Shown in pieces: positions 1-7,330 of a stretch of 64,000 nt of DNA. Position numbers and translations under genes: made by a program. The stretch comes from Caldilineaceae bacterium (GTDB lineage: Bacteria > Chloroflexota > Anaerolineae > Caldilineales > Caldilineaceae), in NCBI GenBank assembly GCA_020634755.1, contig JACKBC010000016.1, forward strand, positions 1-64,000. Reading direction: 5' to 3'. The first letter of the stretch is position 1, and each line of letters opens with the position of its first letter. A model generated the notes under the pieces. It was given only the letters and a program-made list of their open reading frames with translations. It was not told where the DNA came from and made no database searches.

Positions 1-1359
1 CAAGGCGCGCTGGCCGTGGCCAATGAACGCATTGTCGATGCCGGACCGACGGCCGATCTGCAAAAACGCGTTGAGGCCACTACAACGCTCGACGCCGCCG
101 GGTCAGCCCTGTTGCCCGGCCTGGTGGACGTCCACATGCACACGCCGTGGGCCATTGCCCGCGGTGTGGCGCAAGACGTAGCCAACTGGATGCAAAAGGC
201 GCTTTCGCCCTATGCCCGCCACATGACGCCGGCGGCATCCTTGGCCGGCACGCGCATCAACGTGCTGGAAGCGCTCAAGGCGGGTACGACGACCTTTGGC
301 GATTATACCAAGCCGGTGCCGGGCTGGGCCGAAATTTTTGAGCAGGTGGGTGTACGCGCCTGCCTGACGCCCACGATTAACGCCATGCCTCTGGGCGGCA
401 TGGCGGGCTGGAAAGTCGGGGATATTTATCCGCTGGACCCGGCGGTGGGACAGCAGTCGATTGATGAAGCGGTACGCTTTGCCCAAGATTGGCACGGCGC
501 CGCCCATGGGCGCATTACGGTGATGCTGGGTCCGCAGGGCGCCGATATGATTGACCAGGAGCAGCTTATGCAGGTCAAGCGGCTGGCCCAGCGTGAAGGG
601 CTCATGATCCACGTGCACGTGGCGCAGGGGGATCGCGAAATCGACCAAATGGTTAAGCGCTACGGCGAGCGCACGCCCGCTTTTCTGGAGGAAATCGGCT
701 ATCTGGATGAGCAGCTTCTGGCCGTACATTTGACCGAGGCCACTGACGCTGAGACCGAGCTCATCGCCCGCAGCGGCGCCCACATGGCGCTTTGCTCGGG
801 CAGCATCGGCATTATTGACGGCATTGTGCCGCCCGCCCACGTTTTCCGCCAAAGCGGCGGCCTTGTGGGGTTGGGGTCCGACCAGGCGGCGGGGAACAAC
901 TGCAACAACGTCTTCAACGAGATGAAGCTGACTGCGCTCTTCAACAAGATCAAGTATCGCGACCCCACGGTTATGCCGGCATGGGAAGTGCTGCGCATGG
1001 GCACCATTGAGGGTGCGCACGCCATTGGGTTGGGCGACCAGATTGGCTCGCTGGAGGTGGGCAAACAGGCCGACCTGATTCTGATTGATCTCAATGAGCT
1101 GAACCTGCTGCCCACGCTGGAAGCCCCCATCCGCAACATTGTGCCCAACCTGGTCTACGCCGCCTCCGGCCGCGAAGTGACCGACGTCATGGTGGCTGGT
1201 CGCTGGCTCATGCGCCAACGCGCGCTGCTCACCGCCGATGAAGAAGCAGCGCGCGCCACAGCGCAAGAGCAGGCGCGGCTGCTGGCCGCGCGCGTAGCCA
1301 ACGACCCTGTTCACAAGGACATGGCGCTGCTGGAGCCCATGCGGCTGGGGCAGTTGTAG
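1..1359 (+). CDS. Amidohydrolase (cytosine deaminase/chlorohydrolase-like), 5' end cut by window edge
   Basis: A metal-dependent hydrolase of the amidohydrolase superfamily, most like the TRZ/ATZ and S-adenosylhomocysteine/guanine deaminase group, acting in the cytoplasm. Reading frame 1 is open to the first base and begins with a typical beta-sandwich strand (LAVANERIVDAGP), so the GTG at 16 is internal and the true start lies upstream. The HxH metal motif (VDVHMHTPW), the later HVHVAQGDRE and VHLTEA histidines, and the GSDQAAGNN aspartate are all present in the expected order. The C-terminus (GKQADLILID, then VMVAGRWLM) is the usual composite-domain return. The stop codon abuts the ATG of the next gene, so the two are probably co-transcribed. 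The substrate cannot be read from the sequence. Confidence 0.88.
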   Translation, partial: QGALAVANERIVDAGPTADLQKRVEATTTLDAAGSALLPGLVDVHMHTPWAIARGVAQDVANWMQKALSPYARHMTPAASLAGTRINVLEALKAGTTTFGDYTKPVPGWAEIFEQVGVRACLTPTINAMPLGGMAGWKVGDIYPLDPAVGQQSIDEAVRFAQDWHGAAHGRITVMLGPQGADMIDQEQLMQVKRLAQREGLMIHVHVAQGDREIDQMVKRYGERTPAFLEEIGYLDEQLLAVHLTEATDAETELIARSGAHMALCSGSIGIIDGIVPPAHVFRQSGGLVGLGSDQAAGNNCNNVFNEMKLTALFNKIKYRDPTVMPAWEVLRMGTIEGAHAIGLGDQIGSLEVGKQADLILIDLNELNLLPTLEAPIRNIVPNLVYAASGREVTDVMVAGRWLMRQRALLTADEEAARATAQEQARLLAARVANDPVHKDMALLEPMRLGQL

Positions 1360-1728
1360 ATGGAATTCCTCACGAATCGTACCCCCGCCTTTTGGAGCGC
1401 GCTGGATGAGCTGGCCGCCACCAGCGCGGTCATCATCGACCGCGCCAAGGGCACGCCGCACCCGCGCATGAGCGATCTGATCTATCCGCTGGATTATGGC
1501 TATTGGGAGGGAACTGTTGCGGGCGACGGCCAGGGCATCGACGTGTGGCTGGGTTCGCAGACGAAGAAGATGGTCACCGCCATTGGCTGCACGGTGGACC
1601 GTTTTAAGCGCGATGCCGAGATCAAAGTCATGCTGGGCTGCACTGAGGAGGATTTGCAGACCATTTCCCACTTTTTGAATAAGGCGGCTGGGCTGCCCTG
1701 TGTGATCATCAAGCGGACCAAATTGTAG
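1360..1728 (+). CDS. Small inorganic pyrophosphatase-like protein
   Basis: A 122-residue protein resembling the short pyrophosphatase-like proteins of clostridia and other bacteria. Visible signatures are IIDRAKGTPHPR, then LIYPLDYGYWEGT and DGQGIDVWLG, which correspond to the YPxxYGY and D-G-x-G-x-D regions of family I pyrophosphatases, followed by KRDAEIKVMLGCTEED. It is shorter than canonical family I enzymes, which are about 170-220 residues, so enzymatic activity is an inference. The ATG directly follows the stop of the amidohydrolase, which implies translational coupling. The gene ends inside a 22-bp perfect hairpin that also covers the end of the convergent gene. Confidence 0.75.
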   Translation: MEFLTNRTPAFWSALDELAATSAVIIDRAKGTPHPRMSDLIYPLDYGYWEGTVAGDGQGIDVWLGSQTKKMVTAIGCTVDRFKRDAEIKVMLGCTEEDLQTISHFLNKAAGLPCVIIKRTKL

Positions 1729-1780
1729 GACAAGCTTCCTAACTTGTCTTCCTCAGGCGACAAGTTAGGAAGCTTGTCCT
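1727..1780. terminator. Bidirectional hairpin terminator between convergent genes
   Basis: Perfect 22-bp inverted repeat with arms 1727-1748 and 1759-1780 and a 10-base loop. The arms include the last bases of the plus-strand stop codon and the first two positions of the minus-strand stop codon, so one hairpin can terminate both convergent transcripts. There is no long T tract on either side. Confidence 0.7.
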
Positions 1781-3059
1781 ACTTGTATTCCTCTAGTCCG
1801 CACCATTCGGCCACAAAGAGCGCCAGCACTTTGGTGACGCGGCGCAGGCTCTCCAGCTCCACGGCTTCGTCAAAGCTATGGCTGTTCTTCGTGTTGGCGC
1901 CATAAACCAGCGCCGGCGTGTTTTGATAGAGCCCATAAAAGCGGCTGTCGGTGAGCGCCGTTCCTTTGTGGCTGGTCAGCGGGGCGCAGCGGACGGCTTC
2001 ATGGGCCGCGGCCAGCGCCGCTTCCACGTCCGTATTTTCCGGCAACACATAGCCGGGCGAAAGAAAACCATGCCAGCGTACGGTGGGCGGGAACTGTTGC
2101 AGTACTGGATTTTGCGCGGCCGCCTCTCGGATGGTCGCTTCGATTTCACGCTGACAGTCGGCCACATTCCACTCGGGATAAATGCCGATGCGCACGTCAA
2201 ACGTGCAGCGCGAAGGCGTGCTGGATGGCCATTCACCGCCCTGAATTTTGGTAAAGACAAACTTGACCGGATAGTCCACGTCGGCAAACGAAGGCGCTTT
2301 GTTGGCGTTCCACTTGGCCTCCAGGTGGCGCAACGCCCCCATGATGGGGAAGCAGGCTTCGATCACGTTAAAAGTGCTGCTGGTGTGGCCGGCATGAATC
2401 GGCACCACGTTTAGCTCCACCTGCACCCAAATGACGCCCACTTGCGCCGTCATGAGCTGTTCACGATGCGGCTCTGTAATCAGCACGCCATCAGCTTGAT
2501 AGCCGCGCAAAATCGTAGCCAACGCGCCATTGCCCGTGCATTCCTCTTCAATGACAGACTGCTGATAGAGCGGCGCCGCCGGCTGCATCCCCGCCCGCTT
2601 GAGCGCCTCCACGGCGTACAGATTGGCGGTGACGCCATTCTTCATATCGCCGGCGCCGCGGCCATAGAGCCAGCCGCCGCGTTCGCTGGGTTCAAACGGG
2701 GGTGAGGTCCACTGCTCAGCGGGACCGGCAGGCACCACGTCCACATGGCCCTGCAGAATTAGCGAACGACCCTTGCGCTGGCGCGGGCGGTGCGTCCCCA
2801 CCACATTGTAAGCGCGTTCGTAGGAAGTGTACATCACCGGCGAAAAGCCGGGGTGATGCTGCATCTCCGCTTCATCAAGTTGCCACTGATCCACTTCATA
2901 ACCAAAGCGGTGCAGCCGCTCCGCCACCAGGTCCTGACAGGGCGCTTCCTGCCCGCGCAAAGACGGAATGCGCACCAAGGCTTTCAGGAAATCTACCTGT
3001 TCATCAAAGAGCGCATCCACGGCTGCCATTATTTGTGATTGAATCACCGCATCGATCAT
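1779..3059 (-). CDS. ArgE/DapE family deacylase (M20 peptidase family)
   Basis: A cytoplasmic dinuclear-zinc amidohydrolase of the M20/ArgE/DapE family that would hydrolyse an N-acyl amino acid or small peptide bond. The first metal motif is LQGHVDVVP (His105, Asp107), the bridging Asp is in GRGAGDMK (about 138), and the catalytic/ligand Glu pair is in SVIEEECTGNG (171-172). The dimerisation-domain His lies in VPIHAGHTSS and the last metal His in TKNSHSFDE near the C-terminus. The length of 426 is normal for the family. The gene is convergent with the amidohydrolase/pyrophosphatase pair and stands alone. Such enzymes next to amidohydrolases are common in catabolic clusters, but the substrate is not assignable. 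Confidence 0.88.
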   Translation of the reverse strand: MIDAVIQSQIMAAVDALFDEQVDFLKALVRIPSLRGQEAPCQDLVAERLHRFGYEVDQWQLDEAEMQHHPGFSPVMYTSYERAYNVVGTHRPRQRKGRSLILQGHVDVVPAGPAEQWTSPPFEPSERGGWLYGRGAGDMKNGVTANLYAVEALKRAGMQPAAPLYQQSVIEEECTGNGALATILRGYQADGVLITEPHREQLMTAQVGVIWVQVELNVVPIHAGHTSSTFNVIEACFPIMGALRHLEAKWNANKAPSFADVDYPVKFVFTKIQGGEWPSSTPSRCTFDVRIGIYPEWNVADCQREIEATIREAAAQNPVLQQFPPTVRWHGFLSPGYVLPENTDVEAALAAAHEAVRCAPLTSHKGTALTDSRFYGLYQNTPALVYGANTKNSHSFDEAVELESLRRVTKVLALFVAEWCGLEEYK

Positions 3060-3109
3060 AAGTCCTCATTGGAGTAAGATTGTATGGGTTGTCCCAATTT
3101 GATATACTT

Positions 3110-3143
3110 ATACCATTTGGTTCTGTAAAAGCGCAGTTGGTAT
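3110..3143. repeat. Short copy of the ATACC...GGTAT palindromic element
   Basis: About 34 bp starting ATACC and ending GGTAT, containing CTGTAAAAGCG. Both halves match arms of the 93-bp element at 61101-61193, so this looks like an internally deleted copy. It lies in the short divergent spacer upstream of the DUF4058 gene. Confidence 0.45.
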
Positions 3144-3190
3144 TACAATGATTGTCGTCAACGTTTTGGCTGTTCACACAGGAAAGAATT

Positions 3191-3973
3191 ATGCCATCAC
3201 CATTTCCAGGAATGGATCCCTTCCTTGAAGGCTATCTGTGGCCCGATGTGCATCATAGCCTGGCCACGCAAATTCGCGACCAGCTTTCGCCGCTGATCCG
3301 TCCACACTATGTGGCGCGCATTGAGGTGCAAGTAGTGCGCGATGAAACGCCCGAGGCCGAAATTGGCATTATGTATCCCGATGTGGAACTCTTACGGCGG
3401 CAAGCTCTAGACCATGCATCTCTAGCACCTACAAATGGCGGTCCAAGCGCCACAGCAGCGTTGACTCCCGCTACAATTACCGTTGAGCTACTTGCGCCCG
3501 AAGTACGTCTGGCTTCTGTCCATATCCTCGATGCCGCGCAGAATCAGCTAATTACGAGTATTGAAATCCTCTCGCCGGTCAATAAGCGAGAGCCGGGGCT
3601 CACCCAGTATCGCGAAAAGTGGCGGCAGCTGCGCAACGCCGGTGTTCATCTCATCGAGATCGACCTGCTGCGCCGAGGCCAGCGCACGCTAGCGGACCCG
3701 CGCATCCCGACCAGCGCCTACCGCATTTCGCTGACGCGGGCCGAGGCGCGCAAAATGGATGTGTGGACGTTGAGCGTGACCGACAAATTGCCCATCATTC
3801 CCGTACCGCTCCGCAAACCAGACACAGATGTGTCGCTGAATCTGGGTGCGGCATTTGCCACGATTTATGACCGCGCCGGCTATGACCTTTCCATCAATTA
3901 CAGTTCGGCGCCACCACCGCCGCTCTTTTCGGAGAAAGATCAAGAATCAATTGCAGCGATTCTAAAGGGCTAA
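3191..3973 (+). CDS. DUF4058 family protein
   Basis: A 260-residue protein of the DUF4058 family, whose function is unknown and which is common in cyanobacteria, Chloroflexota and Planctomycetes. The N-terminus MPSPFPGMDPFLEG followed by WPDVHHSLA is diagnostic. A second conserved block, EILSPVNKREPG, and the motif HLIEIDLLRRGQR in the middle recall restriction-endonuclease-like folds, though I cannot confirm a nuclease. I chose the ATG at 3191 rather than upstream starts because the family begins exactly here and an AGGAAAG Shine-Dalgarno sits just before it. It appears monocistronic. Confidence 0.85.
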   Translation: MPSPFPGMDPFLEGYLWPDVHHSLATQIRDQLSPLIRPHYVARIEVQVVRDETPEAEIGIMYPDVELLRRQALDHASLAPTNGGPSATAALTPATITVELLAPEVRLASVHILDAAQNQLITSIEILSPVNKREPGLTQYREKWRQLRNAGVHLIEIDLLRRGQRTLADPRIPTSAYRISLTRAEARKMDVWTLSVTDKLPIIPVPLRKPDTDVSLNLGAAFATIYDRAGYDLSINYSSAPPPPLFSEKDQESIAAILKG

Positions 3974-3977
3974 CGCC

Positions 3978-4175
3978 TCAAAATCCATACATGTGTTCGG
4001 TGGCATTAATAAAGCGATCCTGAAAGTCCAGCAGTTCAGCAGCGCGTTCCAGCGTTTCCGACTGACCCTCGTCCACCATTTCTTGCAATAGCGCCATCTG
4101 CTCTTCGGTGAGCGTTTCATCGCGCAAGGCGATTTGCCAGCTCACGAATTGGGGAACACCTTGTGGTTCTGTCAT
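3978..4175 (-). CDS. Small hypothetical protein downstream of the rhodanese
   Basis: A 65-residue acidic protein that I do not recognise. The longer open frame upstream has no family features; the ATG at 4175 is preceded by AGGAG at good spacing, so that start is chosen. The sequence is predicted helical (LTEEQMALLQEMVDEGQ, then ETLERAAELLDF) with no transmembrane segment or Cys. It follows the rhodanese gene in the same direction with about 67 bases between them, so the two probably form one transcript. Its stop is only a few bases from the convergent DUF4058 stop. Confidence 0.55.
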   Translation of the reverse strand: MTEPQGVPQFVSWQIALRDETLTEEQMALLQEMVDEGQSETLERAAELLDFQDRFINATEHMYGF

Positions 4176-4242
4176 GCGTTTTCTCCTAAAACAACTGCTG
4201 CAGGCGGCAAATAGCGGGTCAAATGCTGCCACCTGCCACCCA

Positions 4243-4659
4243 CTACTCTTTACTCGCTTCCACCCAGGGTTCACCGGCAATGGTCTCCACCGGACCGCCC
4301 GCTTTTTTCCACGCGCTGATGCCGCCACCCACGTGGGCCACCTCTTCCAATCCCATCTCGCTCATCCCTTGCGCCGCAAGGGCAGATCGGCCGCCGCCTG
4401 CTCAGTAGAAGACGCACTTTTTGCCGGAAGAAAAGACGGGGTTGTGCATGGGGCTTTCGGGATCCACATAAAATTCCAGGCTGCCGCGCGGGGCGTGGAT
4501 CGAACCGGGAATGCGCCCATCGCGCGCCAACTCGGCCGAGTCGCGAATATCGACGAGAATCACATTCTCGTCATCCAGCAGCTTGATGGCCTCTGCCGCC
4601 GGTATCGTTTCGATAAGGGCATTGGCCTCCGCCAGCATTTCTTTGATACTTTTCTTCAT
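4243..4659 (-). CDS. Rhodanese-domain protein with in-frame TGA at the active-site Cys: candidate selenoprotein or nonsense mutant
   Basis: Single-domain rhodanese that would transfer a sulfane sulfur (or selenium) through its active-site loop. The first 85 codons (start 4659, AAGGAGA Shine-Dalgarno) carry the N-terminal rhodanese signature VILVDIRDSAELARDGRIPG and reach KKCVFY, where TGA occurs at 4404-4402. The same frame continues for 52 codons to a TAG at 4243-4245 with AGGGRSALAA, VAHVGGGISAWKKAGG and a normal C-terminus, giving 138 residues in all. The family has Cys in exactly the TGA position (YC-x-GGxRS). A 7-bp hairpin with a GGC loop lies 26 bases after the TGA, in the bacterial SECIS range. 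A simple TGC-to-TGA mutation or a read error remains the main alternative. Confidence 0.6.
4366..4382 (-). promoter_or_regulatory. SECIS-like hairpin downstream of the in-frame TGA
   Basis: On the minus strand the mRNA has CCCUUGC-GGC-GCAAGGG: a perfect 7-bp stem and a 3-base loop beginning with two Gs. The loop begins 27 bases after the UGA (26 between). Known bacterial SECIS elements put a small apical loop with an early G about 16-37 bases after the UGA. It lies inside the coding sequence, so the palindrome could also be chance. Confidence 0.4.
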
Positions 4660-4680
4660 CCTGTTCTCCTTTGATGGTAA

Positions 4681-4733
4681 CTACTTCGCCATTCGTTTCC
4701 TTCGACAAGCTCAGGGAACGAACGGCGAAGTAG
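4681..4733. repeat. REP-like hairpin with TTCGACAAGCTCAGG core
   Basis: Imperfect inverted repeat with 20-base arms 4681-4700 and 4714-4733 (two mismatches) around TTCGACAAGCTCA. Related hairpins with the same core occur at 6810-6850 and 47516-47552. It sits between the sulfotransferase end and the rhodanese start, both minus strand. Confidence 0.65.
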
Positions 4734-4770
4734 CTGTCTTGGTTTTCTATTTAAGTCTACAGGTTATTTA

Positions 4771-5682
4771 TCAATGAGCCCTGAGTTCCACCAATGCCTG
4801 GCGCAGCGCATCATAATTCTCAAACCCCAACTTGGCCTCAATTTCTTCCCGCCAGATCTGATCCAACTCGGCGCTGATCTCCGGCGGCAGCTCATAGCGA
4901 TGTTGGCCCACCTTGCCCACGCGTACTTTGGCCGAATCGCTGCCCGCTGGCAGACCGGCGATCTTTTCACTGTGGGCGCGCATGAGGGCATCGTCAAAAC
5001 GATCTTTGTGGGCTAACATAAAGTCGAGCGACGATTGGCGGCAGACAATTTCAAACAGTTCATCATCCAGCTCGATGTCAATAAAATCGGCCACCGTCCG
5101 TACCAGACCGGGCAGATCTTTGCGCATCTCCTCATAACAGAGCAGCAATACGTTTTCCCGTTCGCGCTGCTCCCACCAAGAAATAAGGTGCCCCCAATAG
5201 CTGCCTTTGTCGCGCTTTTTTAAAAACCCATTTCTAGCCCACTCCGCTATGCCGATAGAGCCCGGCTCAAAAAACCAGCCTTCGCCAAAGCGAAAAGCAG
5301 AAACCAGCGCGTCTTTGGGGTCGCGAATGGAGACAATGTAGCGCCCACCCTTGGGTACATCATACCAGTTTAGGTGGCTCTTAAAGGCGCGCGGGTGGCC
5401 GCGCTGCGGTGCGTGCAGGTCTAATCCCAGATCGGTTGAGGTTTCCAGCCAAGGCACGACGCGCGAAATGTCATCAAAATCCATATCACCACGCGTGCGC
5501 AAGCCGTGGACAATCTGCTGTAGCCAGGTGGTGCCAGATTTGCCATAAGGAGTGATTACAACATCTGTGGGCTGGAGCGGGAAATTGAGGCCCACTTGGC
5601 GCCCCTCCTCGGTCCCCATGCCTTTGGTGCGCTCCTCTATCTCTTGCAGAGAAGTAGGTCGACGGTTATGTACAATTGTCAT
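4771..5682 (-). CDS. Sulfotransferase domain-containing protein
   Basis: A PAPS-dependent sulfotransferase of the cytosolic (Sulfotransfer_1) type, 303 residues. The 5'-phosphosulfate-binding loop is PYGKSGTTW (residues 45-53, Lys48) and the 3'-phosphate-binding site is SIRDPKDALVSAF (about 118-130, Arg120 and Ser128). A Lys-Ser-His (FKSHLNW) near residue 102 fits the catalytic His region. The C-terminal RVGKVGQHR resembles the RKGxxGDW-type PAPS motif but is degenerate. There is no signal peptide. The acceptor is unknown; small alcohols, phenols or lipids are typical for the family. It is monocistronic, with the 80-bp repeat element just upstream of its start. Confidence 0.85.
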   Translation of the reverse strand: MTIVHNRRPTSLQEIEERTKGMGTEEGRQVGLNFPLQPTDVVITPYGKSGTTWLQQIVHGLRTRGDMDFDDISRVVPWLETSTDLGLDLHAPQRGHPRAFKSHLNWYDVPKGGRYIVSIRDPKDALVSAFRFGEGWFFEPGSIGIAEWARNGFLKKRDKGSYWGHLISWWEQRERENVLLLCYEEMRKDLPGLVRTVADFIDIELDDELFEIVCRQSSLDFMLAHKDRFDDALMRAHSEKIAGLPAGSDSAKVRVGKVGQHRYELPPEISAELDQIWREEIEAKLGFENYDALRQALVELRAH

Positions 5683-5703
5683 GGTCTGTCCATTCTATTT
5701 TCA

Positions 5704-5783
5704 GTACACCGCAACGGTGTTGGCAAAATAGGCATCAGTCTAGTTTGTTGAATCCGATGCCATCTCTGGCGATTGCGAACTAC
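5704..5783. repeat. 80-bp palindromic repeat element, copy 1
   Basis: Begins GTACACCGCAACGGTGTTGG and ends with a diverged inverted copy (GATTGCGAACTAC). Same length as the copies at 26908, 54662, 54752, 54842 and 63050. This copy lies in the divergent spacer between the sulfotransferase and the AraC-type regulator and is the most degraded at its right end. Confidence 0.8.
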
Positions 5784-5905
5784 TGAGTTTGGGGTCGTTT
5801 CGTAAAGCTGCTACAAGATTATACAACATTTAGGCCGCGGCGGTGGAAAGCCAGCCCCATAATGATACAAATGGAATAGCGAACAGATGTGCGATCTGCT
5901 ATAGT

Positions 5906-6793
5906 ATGCCCATGGCGACTGATACCTCAATGAACCATTACGAACGCATCAACCAAGTGCGCCAATATATTCGTGAGCACATGGATGAGCCAATGGATCG
6001 TGATGAGCTAGCACGCATGGCCGGTTATTCGCTGATCCACTTTCACCGCATCTTTACGGCGCACGTGGGCGAAGGCGTCAACAGCTATGTGCGGCGCATG
6101 CGCATGGAACGCGCGGCGCGTCAACTCTTGCGCGGTGAACACAACGTAACGGAGATTGCCTTGGCATCCGGTTACGAAACGCCGGCTTCATTTGGCAAAG
6201 CGTTCAAGCAGACTTTTGGCGTCAGTCCCAGCGAGTTTCGCGAGCTCGAACCAATGGCGGCCGGCCATCTCATCTACCGACAGTTTTTCTATAATCGAAA
6301 AGGACAAATTATGCAACCGATGGAAATTCGGACGTTGCCCGATATGCCAGTGCTGTATGCGCGGGCGACCGAACGCATGACCAGCCCGGCCTTTCAGACT
6401 GCCAACCAGGCAGCATTTGGCCAGTTGATGACAGCCCTAGCTCAGCTGAACGCCGCCGCCAAAATGCGTCACTGCATTGCCATCTATCCCGATCCGGTCG
6501 AGGTAGGCGAGGAAGCACGCTTTGATGCCGGGGCTATTTTTGTGGAAGGTTATCAACCAGATGCACCGCAAGGGCTCTCCTATCAGACGTTGCCCGGTGG
6601 GCGTTGGGCCGTTTTTCGCCACGTTGGCCCGTATGATACGCTCTGGCAAACGTGGCAGGGCGCGCTGCGCGACTGGTTGCCCACCTCTGGCGAAGAGATG
6701 CGCGACGCCATTCCGTTTGAAGATTATGTGGACGATCCCAGCCAGACCGCGCCGGAGCAACTGCGCACGGATATTTTCATCCCGATTAAGTAG
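5906..6793 (+). CDS. AraC family transcriptional regulator with GyrI-like effector domain
   Basis: Two-domain regulator. The N-terminal AraC-type double HTH spans about residues 10-115: INQVRQYIREHMDEP, then DELARMAGYSLIHFHRIF for the first HTH and VTEIALASGYETPASFGKAF plus FGVSPSEFRE for the second. The C-terminal part (about 135-295, from MEIRTLPDMPVLYARA to RTDIFIPIK) is a GyrI-like/effector-binding domain, the arrangement seen in Rob- and SbmC-related regulators that sense small amphipathic ligands. The start is uncertain: an open frame runs upstream to 5843, but the family begins near MNHYER, so ATG 5906, 5912 or 5930 are all plausible and none has a clear Shine-Dalgarno. Its targets are unknown; the divergent sulfotransferase is one candidate. 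Confidence 0.85.
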   Translation: MPMATDTSMNHYERINQVRQYIREHMDEPMDRDELARMAGYSLIHFHRIFTAHVGEGVNSYVRRMRMERAARQLLRGEHNVTEIALASGYETPASFGKAFKQTFGVSPSEFRELEPMAAGHLIYRQFFYNRKGQIMQPMEIRTLPDMPVLYARATERMTSPAFQTANQAAFGQLMTALAQLNAAAKMRHCIAIYPDPVEVGEEARFDAGAIFVEGYQPDAPQGLSYQTLPGGRWAVFRHVGPYDTLWQTWQGALRDWLPTSGEEMRDAIPFEDYVDDPSQTAPEQLRTDIFIPIK

Positions 6794-6809
6794 CACAACC
6801 GATGGCAGT

Positions 6810-6850
6810 CGTTCACCGGTGGCTTCGACAGGCTCAGCCACCAGTGAACG
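6810..6850. repeat. REP-like hairpin with TTCGACAGGCTCA core
   Basis: Nested inverted repeat: CGTTCAC/GTGAACG outside and GGTGGC/GCCACC inside, enclosing TTCGACAGGCTCA. It lies just after the AraC/GyrI gene and may act as its terminator. It has the same core as 4681-4733. Confidence 0.6.
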
Positions 6851-6938
6851 GCCACCCAATTTTGACACAGCCTGGTTCGTGCGCGATACTGCGCTAGAAC
6901 ATTCGTTTGTCTCTGTAACTTGAATATGAGGAACTATT

Positions 6939-7205
6939 ATGTTTGCCGCCAAGATGCCGCCGCGTCGACTCAGCCCGGAAGAATATCTTGCTCAAGAAGA
7001 GCAAGCGACTGAACGACATGAGTATTTGAATTTATTAATCCATCAGAATCAGCCCCTCGTCGAATACCATCATAAGACCAGCGGCGGCTGGCTCTTGACC
7101 GAGATTGCGGGCATGGATGCCACGCTTTGCGTTCAGGAGTTGGCATTTGAAATGCCATTTCGCGAACTCTATGCCGATGTTGACTGGCTGTCCGCGTACG
7201 TTTGA
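6939..7205 (+). pseudogene. Uma2-family (DUF820) remnant with internal deletion
   Basis: An 88-codon frame starting at a good ATG (GAGGAAC upstream). Residues 1-31 (RRLSPEEYLAQEEQATERH followed by EYLN) are the typical Uma2 endonuclease-like N-terminus, and residues 32-88 (QPLVEYHHKTSGGWLL, then DVDW) match the family's C-terminal end. The middle, about 100 residues that carry the PD-(D/E)xK-like core, is missing without a frameshift. A normal family member has about 180-200 residues. It is therefore probably a non-functional deletion derivative of a mobile, multi-copy family common in cyanobacteria and Chloroflexota. Confidence 0.65.
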
Positions 7206-7264
7206 CACGTCAATTCAATATCGGCCATCTTGCGGATGCAGAAAATAATCGGGTATGATAGAAG

Positions 7265-7295
7265 CTCGACTTCTTTGGGGGAGTCGAGTTTCTTT
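7265..7295 (+). terminator. Rho-independent terminator-like hairpin
   Basis: CTCGACT (7265-7271) pairs with AGTCGAG (7282-7288), and the hairpin is followed by TTTCTTT. It lies between the Uma2 remnant and the Gfo/Idh gene, pointing plus strand. Confidence 0.55.
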
Positions 7296-7330
7296 ATCCC
7301 GCTGTAACAACATCGAAAACGAGGCTACCA

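Noticed and set aside
103..1671. 522-codon minus-strand open frame opposite the amidohydrolase
   Set aside because: Antisense shadow of a clearly real gene in GC-rich DNA; composition is His/Arg/Gln-rich and has no family features.
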